Origin: Gordionus sp. m RMFG-2023
Taxonomy: Eukaryota; Nematomorpha; Gordioida; Chordodea; Parachordodidae
Assembly: GCF_954871325.1 (NCBI RefSeq)
Contig: NC_088775.1
Span: 29,675,561 to 29,739,560, forward strand
Reading direction: 5' to 3'
Length of the DNA stretch: 64,000 nucleotides
Numbering within the stretch: position 1 is the stretch's first letter; every line of letters begins with the position of its first letter. Both the position numbers and the translations under genes were made by a program. Of the stretch, positions 56,867 through 64,000 are shown one piece after another. The notes below the pieces were generated by a model. It had not been told where the DNA came from. It worked only from the letters and a program-made list of their open reading frames with translations, and did no database searches.

Positions 56867-59761
56867 ATGTATAATCTTAAAGGACAATTACTTATTTCCT
56901 CAATAAATATTAATGGTTTATGTGAAAAGTTCGCTGTTCTTCTGAAACTCATGCTAGATGAAAATATGGACATCATTGCTATACAAGAAACCCACTGTCA
57001 GGGCAATTCCACCGCGTCCTTTAATAATTTTATTTTTTATGGCTCCGGAACCACTCTTAATAGCTGGTCGGGTGTTGGATTTCTGATAAATAAAAAAATA
57101 TACAAGTACATAGATAAATTTGTTCCAGTTTCTGAGAGATGCGGCCTATTATATTTAAACACTAATTTCAGGAAAACTATTTTTATTAATATCTATGTTC
57201 CTCCAAACAGAGGAGCTAGATTACTTTTCTTTGATGACTTGGAAAACATCATTTATGCTCTACCAATGAGATTTAATATCATTTTAATAGGTGACGTCAA
57301 CACCAAAATTGGTCTAGAGGAGACATACAAAAACAGAGGCATAATTGGTAATGCTACTCTCGTTCAACCTAACAGGGATGATAGCAGGAAACTACTTGAC
57401 CTATGTGATAGTTTTAACTTCAAAATTGAAAACACCTTTTTTCAACACAGGGAGACTAATACATATACCTTCTATAGAGGAAGTTTTAGATCACAAATTG
57501 ATTTCTTTATATCGAACGTCCATAGCTGGTTCAAAAATGTTACGGCGATGACGAATATTAACTTATCCGACCACAGAATGATTAAAGCCAAGATTCTAAT
57601 CAGGAATATTTGGGGAACCTTTGGTAGAACAAATCACACTTCTCACCTCCAGACAAATACTTTAAGTAGACTAAACGTTAGAAATTTACAAAATCCTGAA
57701 ATTAAAGATAGATTTAACCGTAATTTATGTGGCAAGATTATTAGTTTTGAGGACATTGCTCCATCTAAAACGGTCGAAGAATGCTGGTCTATTTTTAAAG
57801 AGCAGATCAATGAAGCAAGTAGGGCCTTAACAAATAACTATGCCCCGATGAGGAACGAGTGGATTTCGAGATCAACGTCACTTTTGATAGAGGAACTTCG
57901 TCGTAGGAACCGCTTCGATAGGGAATTATGGAAAACCATCCAGAGGTCTTTAAGGAGTGACAGAAGAATTTTCGTAGCCAGCAAAGCCTTTGAGGTTGAG
58001 GCGGACATGAGAGGTGGAAGATTACATGATGCATACAATAAACTCAGATATTTCTGTAAATCTAAATTTCTTAGGGATTTACCTTATATACGGTTAGGAA
58101 ATGATAAGATTATATTTGATCAGGATGATCAAGTTTCCCTCTGGACCGACTACTATATGACTATCTTCGAATCCAGAAAACCCATGATGGTTTCTCGAGA
58201 ACAAGATTTTACCACTCTATCTGCCTCCAATTTTACATTGGCTGAGATATCTAATGCCTTAAAGAAATTGAAAAATCATAAAGCTCCTGGTCCAGACAAC
58301 ATTGCTGGGGAACAATTGAAAGCTGCACTTGACGCGGTACCACGTTTTTTGCTTATTATTTTTAATAAGGTATGGGCCTCCGGGACAACTCTCAAAGATT
58401 GGAACTTATCTACGTTATGTAATTTTCCAAAGACTCCTAATCCCATTAACTTTCGGGATTATAGAGCTATAGCCCTCACATCTACTGCGTCTAAAGTCTT
58501 TATGGTTCTACTCAAGACGCGTATTTTACAAACATCTCATAATCTCTTCGCGAAATACATTTGCGCTTATCGTCCTGGTAAAAATATCTTAGAGCCTTTC
58601 CTTGCTCTTAAAATTATAATTCAAAAATGCGATAGATATAAATTACCTTTCTTCTTCACCTTTATTGATTTCAAACAGGCTTTCGACAATGTCAACCATG
58701 AAGCACTCTGGGCAACATTATCAGAGGTTGGAATCGACCCCAATATAATTAGAATATTAAGGCATCATTATAATAACTTGTTTACCACTTGCAGAATAAA
58801 TAACAATGTTTCCCCTCCGTTTAGGATAAGGAAAGGAGTAAAACAAGGCTGTGTCCTTTCTCCTATCCTTTTCAATATTATAATGAATAAAATTCTTAGA
58901 GATACACTAGGTGCGGCAAACTTGATGGAACTCAACGCTTCATTGAACAACACGTTTCACCTAGAAAATAGAATCATCTCCTACGCCGACGATGTGGTAA
59001 TTATCACAAGGGACCTTGAGGAAACTGTGAATCTAATCCAACTACTGAAACTTGTGAGTTTGAAAGCTGGACTAGAAATTAATTTTAAGAAAACTATGAT
59101 CCTCCCAGCAAGGCATACGCCTCCTGTGGGAAATATTGTTATCGGATTGGAGACTATTAAAGTGGTTACTCAAATCAAATACCTAGGTATTACTTTAAAT
59201 AACAGAGGAGGGTGTAAAGAGGAACTTAGGCTGAGATTACAAAAGGCCAGGGTAGCCTTCTATAAATATTTCAAGCTCTGGAACACGAGAGAAATTCCCA
59301 CCCTCACTAGATTACGAATCTTTAATTCTACGGTGATTCCTATTTTATTATACGGTTGTGAAACTTGGGAAATCACGAAAGCAGAAAACAAAAGATGCCA
59401 GACATTTATAAACAAATGTTTAAGGATAATAAACGGTGTTTTCTACCCCAGACTCATAACTAACGAAAGATTATGGAGGCAATCTAAACACACTCCTTTT
59501 CACAAAATACTCAAGAAGAAGCGTATACAATTTCTAGCTCATATCCTTAGACACCCCAACAATAACATAGTCCATGACGCTTTAACATGGCTCTTTACTT
59601 GCAGAGGTAAATCATATAGTAGATATAAAATGCTATGGTTTCACCGTGTCCTGAAAGACGTTGCTGATCTAAACATTAATTGGAAACAGTTCGTTAGACT
59701 GAATAATAATAAAAATTCTATTAAAAAGCTTCTGAAGATTAAGTCTAGATACCTTAGATGA
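56867..59761 (+). CDS. Intact LINE ORF: AP endonuclease plus reverse transcriptase
   Basis: 964 codons from the first ATG (56867); the frame is open upstream only to a TTG. Residues about 10-236 form the target-nicking apurinic-type endonuclease with its catalytic blocks SSININGL, IQETH (40-43), ILIGDVN (142-145) and LSDHRM (234-236). The reverse transcriptase follows: KAPGPDN, DYRAIALTSTASK, FTFIDFKQAFDN (catalytic Asp near 601), GVKQGCVLSPILFN, ISYADDVVI (YADD 706-709), IKYLGITLN, then the C-terminal ILLYGCETWE. All expected catalytic residues are present and there are no internal stops, so it may be recently active. Single-ORF layout and LYGCETW resemble RTE/CR1-like LINEs; I do not assign a clade firmly. 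In target-primed reverse transcription the protein nicks DNA and copies its own RNA. Confidence 0.95.
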   Translation: MYNLKGQLLISSININGLCEKFAVLLKLMLDENMDIIAIQETHCQGNSTASFNNFIFYGSGTTLNSWSGVGFLINKKIYKYIDKFVPVSERCGLLYLNTNFRKTIFINIYVPPNRGARLLFFDDLENIIYALPMRFNIILIGDVNTKIGLEETYKNRGIIGNATLVQPNRDDSRKLLDLCDSFNFKIENTFFQHRETNTYTFYRGSFRSQIDFFISNVHSWFKNVTAMTNINLSDHRMIKAKILIRNIWGTFGRTNHTSHLQTNTLSRLNVRNLQNPEIKDRFNRNLCGKIISFEDIAPSKTVEECWSIFKEQINEASRALTNNYAPMRNEWISRSTSLLIEELRRRNRFDRELWKTIQRSLRSDRRIFVASKAFEVEADMRGGRLHDAYNKLRYFCKSKFLRDLPYIRLGNDKIIFDQDDQVSLWTDYYMTIFESRKPMMVSREQDFTTLSASNFTLAEISNALKKLKNHKAPGPDNIAGEQLKAALDAVPRFLLIIFNKVWASGTTLKDWNLSTLCNFPKTPNPINFRDYRAIALTSTASKVFMVLLKTRILQTSHNLFAKYICAYRPGKNILEPFLALKIIIQKCDRYKLPFFFTFIDFKQAFDNVNHEALWATLSEVGIDPNIIRILRHHYNNLFTTCRINNNVSPPFRIRKGVKQGCVLSPILFNIIMNKILRDTLGAANLMELNASLNNTFHLENRIISYADDVVIITRDLEETVNLIQLLKLVSLKAGLEINFKKTMILPARHTPPVGNIVIGLETIKVVTQIKYLGITLNNRGGCKEELRLRLQKARVAFYKYFKLWNTREIPTLTRLRIFNSTVIPILLYGCETWEITKAENKRCQTFINKCLRIINGVFYPRLITNERLWRQSKHTPFHKILKKKRIQFLAHILRHPNNNIVHDALTWLFTCRGKSYSRYKMLWFHRVLKDVADLNINWKQFVRLNNNKNSIKKLLKIKSRYLR

Positions 59762-59942
59762 AATTCCTTAGCCGTTACCAAACCTCTTCTTTCCCCTCTT
59801 TTTCTACTCGATTACTTTATAGTACAGGTTTCTTCTCTCTTTTAATTATTACATTATATATATGACTCGCCAAATATTAACTTAAATAGCCCCCCACTTT
59901 CCAATTTTTGATTTAGATACAATTAGGTTTATAGGTATGGGT

Positions 59943-60163
59943 GTGGGCTGTCTTTTAGGCTTCCCCCTCTTAATCAGCCCACAGACGTTTAAATAATAGC
60001 TTATAAACTATTATGCGTACAAGTACGTGCGGTTTGCCCACAAACGTGTGAAGGGCTCCTCATATTTTACTTTATACCTTAACTTAATTTCTCCAATTAG
60101 ATGGAAATGAGGAAAACCTAGCGTAGCTCTGTTGTACCTACAACATTGAGAGGGCGCATGCGC
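59943..60163 (-). ncRNA. Structured repeat copy B
   Basis: The reverse complement aligns with 35281-35497 through the core GAGCCCTTCACACGTTTGTG and CGTACTTGTACGC-type hairpin. Helices here read ATAATAG-CTATTAT (59993-60014) and GTGGGCTG-CAGCCCAC (59943-59982), changed in both strands relative to copy A. It lies 180 bp after the LINE stop codon on the opposite strand; since copy A precedes a plus-strand LINE fossil, it is not simply that LINE's 3' end. Confidence 0.6.
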
Positions 60164-61555
60164 TTTATTCGGTATTCCGTATAAAATATTTTCAAGGTCC
60201 AAATAAGTATAAGAGATTTTTTTTTTATAAAAAGTAAGTAGATATATAGTTTATAATCCTCTATTATATATAATTGGTTATAAAATATTAGGTAAAATGC
60301 CACTTTTACAAGCGTATTTGACAATTATATAATATATTACAGTTAATATTTTAATAAATTTTACTAATAAATGCTTTTGATGATAAATATAAGTATCAAT
60401 TTATGTTCAATTTTTTAACGCCATCTATATATTTAAAAATATTAATAAAAATTGAATATATAAAAAAAAAATTTAGATGTAATAAATTAGCTATCTTTTC
60501 TTCTCTTTTTTTGCGTGTTTTTAGAAAAGCTATTTTTTATTTGAAAAACAGTTATGAGTTAAATTTTTAATACATTTTTTATTATTACAAACTACTATTA
60601 TTTTAAGTTGTAATAATATACCAACTAGAGGTGGTGCTACAATAGTATATAAAATCTTAATTGCTTTTATCTATCACTCTGGTTTTTATTTTATAGTTAC
60701 AAAATGTTTCATTTATAATATGGCATAATTGCTGTATAAATAACTTAAGGCTTCAATATATTTGCATAATTTCTTCTAAAGATTTTTAGTGTTTTAGTTT
60801 TCAATTTATCTAACATAATAAATTCTGATATGGGTTACCATCGTGAGTGTCATGACTATGACTGTAAATTAACCAGCATCTATTATTTGCTGGCTTAATT
60901 TAAGATTATTACTCCTGCTGCTGAGAGCATATGATTGCATATTTTAGATAAGCAATAATGGCCAACTCTTTAATCGTTTATATATCATTAAAAATGGAAG
61001 ATAATCTTATGGAAATTTAATATCTCACAATAATTTTCTCGATTATTTATCTAGCTTCCATCATGTCATCTAAGTGTAAGCTCTAACCATCATATAGTTT
61101 TATGATTTGGATTGTTCGTTTATATTCTCTTCTTCAAGAATTGTTGATTTGGTTTAGCCTCTAAATTTTTTCTTATTAGTCCATTCTATAAAACATTGTC
61201 TAAAATAGGAGTTATATTAGTTTCATGACCTTTTATCAATTTAAGTTGCTAATAATAATATTATATTATGTGGTTTTTAAAAACCATTATCAATTATGGC
61301 ATATGTTTTTTTATCACTTGTAATTCTTTAGACGCAGAATTTTTTATATCAGCAATCGAAAATATTTTATACTGTAATAAATAGATTTTGTATTAAAAAA
61401 TATTATTTTTAGAAATATCTTATATTGTTTAATTATTTATATGCGAGTTTATTTTTTATGCATAATATAATAAATGACAAAATATGAAATTTAGAATAAT
61501 TGTTCAGAGTTAGCAAATTTAAAAAAGTATAATATATTAATATAAAACCCCCCAG
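60164..61555. other. AT-rich DNA, no gene seen
   Basis: Lies between the structured repeat and the right hAT-like terminus. I looked on both strands for transposase blocks and found none. A G/C patch at 61550-61640 is the terminal part of the hAT-like segment. Confidence 0.4.
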
Positions 61556-61863
61556 CCTAGGGGGAATGAGGGGGGAAGCGAAGTCCCCATAATTTTTTTT
61601 TAGTTAAACTCCCTGAGATTGTAAAGGCTAGCGACGCCCCTGCGAGAGACCAAATAATCATATTAATAACATTAATAATAAATCTTATTATATTTTTAAT
61701 AATAAATTTTATAAAATGTTTTATAATAAATTTTATATTTTTAATCGTAGATTTTGCTATATTAATGATAATATAACAAAATTTAGGAAATATTGGGAAA
61801 GGGAACAAGCAATATAACATAAGGTAAATTACAAACGCAATACATACTGAAGTAACGAAGGTT

Positions 61864-62598
61864 ATGGTAGATTCAACAAGAATCAAATTAAATAAAATAT
61901 TGATTAAAAATATAAATGTAAAAGTAAAATTTTTTAAATTGGAAAAATATGAAAAGCACCAAAAAATTCCATTTGGTTTGACTAGCGCTCCGATAATATT
62001 CCAACGCTTTATGAAAAACCTATTAAAGGGAATTCCTATGGTTAGTGTATTTTTAGACGACATAATTATTGCAGGTGAGAATAATTCCGATCATATAGTT
62101 AATTTGGAAGAAGTATTAAGAAGATTTGAGAAGGCTGGACTGACCACGACGACCGATAAAATTAAAATCGAAGAAAAGTCAGTCACTTATTTAGGTCATG
62201 TTATTGACAGTTTCGGAATTCACCCTACAGAAGATAAGATTAGCGCTATAAAAAATTTTAAAACACCTTCCAATGTTAAAAAACTACGTTCATTTTTTGG
62301 AATAGTGAATTATCATGACGCATTTATTAAAAATTTGCATTCCATTTGTGGGCCTTTACACCGACTAACGAGTAAAAATGTTGGTTGGTTTTGGTCAGCT
62401 AAAGAAAATGAAATATTTACTAAAGTTAAAAATATATTGTCAAAAGAAGATACAATAATTCCTTATTCAGCCGATATCCCTGTCGTGATTTCTTGTGACG
62501 CTTCCGAAGATGGTCTAGGAGCTGTTATTGCACACCGATTTCTTACTGGCCAGGAGAAACCGATTGCTTACGCATCGAGGAACACTTTCGGCGGCTGA
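61864..62598 (+). pseudogene. Ty3 RT (C-terminal part) and RNase H start
   Basis: The ORF carries IPFGLTSAPIIFQRFM, the catalytic VFLDDIIIAG, VTYLGHVIDSFGIHP, LRSFFGIVNYHDAF and RNase H entry ISCDASEDGLGAVIAH with KPIAYASR. The first ~25 residues are not RT-like, and the fingers and first catalytic aspartate of RT are absent. A frameshift near 62585 moves the frame to the next ORF. The polymerase would be inactive. Confidence 0.9.
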
Positions 62599-63172
62599 AA
62601 AGAATAATGCCACAATTGATCGGGAGGCTTCGGCGATCATGTTCGCTATCGAGAAGTTTCATCAATATATTTTTGGAAGACATTTTATCTTGGTTACTGA
62701 TCATAAACCATTACAATATATTTTAGGTGATAAAAGAGATCTTAACAAAATAACAAATAACCGTTTAATACGGTGGGCGACGAAACTATTAAATTATGAT
62801 TATGAGATAATATATAGACCAGGTAATCAAAATAAATGTGCCGATGCTCTGTCCCGTTTGGGGGTAGAGAAAGCAAAAACCAATGAAGTTACAAAAAAAT
62901 TCGAAGAAGAAATCAGAGGATTAAAAATTAATTTAATAGAGGATTTATCTTTCACACGCAGTAAAGTCGTAAGTGAAACGAGCAATTATATAAACCTAAA
63001 AGAGATTATTAAATTAATAAAAAATCATTGGTATATTGATAATATAAATAATTATTCGGAGATTGTAAAAAAATATATTTCGATTAAAGATAATATTTCG
63101 TTCGAAGAAGGATTATTATTTTATAATGATAGAATTATTATTCCAGATATTTTAAAAAAGGATTATATGTGA
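62575..63172 (+). pseudogene. Ty3 RNase H remainder and linker to integrase
   Basis: Picks up directly after the frameshift: RTLSAAEKNNATIDREASAI, FHQYIFGRHFILVTDHKPLQ, IRWATKLLNYDYEI and GNQNKCADALSRL, the C-terminal RNase H and tether signature of Ty3 elements. Then a lysine-rich linker to a stop at 63172. RNase H residues D and H visible here look intact. Confidence 0.9.
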
Positions 63173-63870
63173 TTCATCGAGGACATCCTGGGATAGTGGG
63201 GATGAAATCATTGTGTAGATATTACGTGTTTTGGACAAATCTCGATACTGATGTTGAAGACTTTGTTAAATGTTGTAAGAGTTGTCAAGAAGGAAGGCCG
63301 GGAGCTAAAGAAGTGCCATTATACAATTGGAACATTCCTACCCGACCTTGGGAACGATTACACATTGATTTGACAGGCCCCGTATCTGGAAAATATTGGT
63401 TAATTTGCGTAGACGCTTTTACCAAATGGGTTGAAGTTACAATTTAACACATATTAATTCGGCGAGTGTAATAAATAATCTGCGTAATTATTTCGCTAGA
63501 TTTGGGTTACCTCGCTACATTGTCTCAAATAACGGTACTCAGTTTTCTGGATCTAAATTCAAAACGTTTCTTTTTAAAAACAATATAAAACATTTTAGAT
63601 CGGCCCCTTATAGCCCCAAATCGAATGGTTTGGCTGAACGATATATACGGACGATAAAGACGCGTTGATGTGGGACTCCGGACCAGTTAAATTTAGCAAA
63701 TGTTTTAATTACTCACCGAAATACTCCCAATGCAACTACTGGTAAATCTCCTGCCGAGATGATGTTTGGAAGGTCGCTTAGGACGACATTGGATCAGTGT
63801 AAATTATCAACGAGAGAAAGGACGGAAAACGCTCTATGGAAACAAAAGTACTACAAAGATAGAAGTGTTG
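63169..63870 (+). pseudogene. Ty3 integrase, catalytic Asp changed
   Basis: Starts with the HHCC zinc domain (HRGHPGIVGMKSLCRYYVFW, then CCKSCQ), then LHIDLTGP with the first catalytic Asp. A frameshift at 63447 leads to NYFARFGLPRYIVSNNGTQF, where the second catalytic Asp (normally SDNGxQF) reads Asn, then SNGLAERYIRT with the catalytic Glu. A TGA near 63666 and a TAG near 63906 follow. The enzyme would integrate the cDNA; this copy is dead by stops, shifts and the D-to-N change. Confidence 0.88.
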
Positions 63871-64000
63871 AACCTCGGGAGTTTGTAGAGCAGCAAAAAG
63901 TTGGATAGCAAACGAAAGGACGGCAGGGTGGCATGAAGGAAAAGTGTTACAACGAAAAAGCGCAATAGTGTACGATGTGGAATCAGAGGGGATCGTTAAA

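Larger units (their letters stand above)
52933..61642. mobile_element. 8.7-kb segment with hAT-like ends and perfect 8-bp TSD
   Basis: The left end CAGTGTCTTCACTAGGGG and the complement of the right end, CAGGGGCGTCGCTAGCC, match at 11 of the first 15 positions and have the hAT form. CGAGAGAC flanks both sides exactly (52925-52932 and 61643-61650). Removing the segment rejoins a Ty3 Gag reading frame. Inside are LINE-related sequence with an intact ORF, tandem repeats and structured-repeat copy B. No hAT transposase was recognised, so it was moved in trans or its own gene has decayed or been displaced by the LINE. Confidence 0.82.
61651..64000 (+). mobile_element. Ty3-type pol, right part of split element, runs off window
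   Basis: Continues the Gag of 52560-52932 after the 8.7-kb insertion. It has an asparagine-rich Gag end (61651-61800), then RT from its middle onward, RNase H, tether and integrase. Protease and the RT N-terminal half are missing, so there was a deletion besides the insertion. Integrase continues to about 63870 with stops; the LTR would be beyond 64000. Confidence 0.85.

Noticed and set aside
60011-60202. Minus-strand ORF over structured repeat copy B, with a peptide (EEPFTRLWA...YLYA) also readable in copy A
   Set aside because: Both copies have stops or frame breaks around this stretch, and the few differences between them fall mostly at amino-acid-changing positions, while helices show paired changes. 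RNA or DNA structure explains the conservation better than a protein.
61557-62063. 168-codon minus-strand ORF
   Set aside because: It overlaps the Ty3 pol frame on the opposite strand and is low-complexity I/F/N, arising from AT-rich Gag and RT sequence.
1-64000. tRNA, rRNA or standard snRNA genes
   Set aside because: I found no B-box GGTTCGANTCC-like element with a cloverleaf, and no recognisable rRNA or U1-U6 signature; an automated scan would be needed to exclude diverged ones.

Overview
The window looks like nuclear DNA of an AT-rich invertebrate animal. It has roughly three-quarters A+T, GT-AG introns, one split host gene whose protein is closest to animal homologues, and almost everything else is eukaryotic transposon debris (LINE, Ty3-type LTR, hAT, Helitron, MITEs, foldback-like elements, satellites). 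There is no sign of operons, ribosome-binding sites or bacterial gene density. I cannot name the species.

Layout. 0.6-1.35 kb: a decayed hAT transposase cut by a small hAT MITE. 1.7-2.5 kb: a 414-bp tandem duplication. 4.8-6.6 kb: three MITEs and a 5'-truncated LINE tail. 11.1-11.9 kb: MITE remnants. 14.8-17.5 kb: a LINE fossil of the same family as the 6 kb tail. 19.2-19.8 kb: GC-rich MITEs. 21.86-26.41 kb: a 4.5-kb foldback-like element with long inverted arms built of short GCGAA-type subrepeats and a ~120-bp satellite. 27-27.9 kb: two more MITEs.

28.1-35.1 kb, minus strand: the only host gene I recognise, ALG3, the dolichol-phosphate-mannose-dependent alpha-1,3-mannosyltransferase of N-glycan precursor assembly in the ER membrane. 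Eight exons join with consistent splice phases into about 384 residues. Two introns are only 39 and 43 bp, while another is 3.7 kb and carries MITEs. The first coding exon is uncertain.

35.28-35.50 kb, with an inverted partner at 59.94-60.16 kb: a ~220-bp repeat whose two copies differ by paired compensatory substitutions in two helices. This is the strongest candidate in the window for an undescribed structured RNA or RNA-bearing element.

36-37.5 kb: a RT fossil. 38.73-40.94 kb: a short LTR element with a 5-bp target duplication and only a gag-like reading frame. 41.09-42.84 kb: a second repeat element sharing the 120-bp satellite. 42.84-46.7 kb, minus strand: a Ty3-type gag-protease-RT-RNase H element whose RT is split by a hAT element. 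49.0-49.5 kb: a tandem array. 50.2-51.1 kb: a Helitron Rep fossil. 52.5-64 kb: a second Ty3-type element (zinc-knuckle gag on the left, pol on the right), split by an 8.7-kb segment with hAT-like ends and a perfect 8-bp target duplication. That segment carries an intact 964-codon LINE ORF (endonuclease plus reverse transcriptase) and one structured-repeat copy. Apart from this LINE, every element seen is broken, so the region reads as nested layers of insertion around one housekeeping gene.
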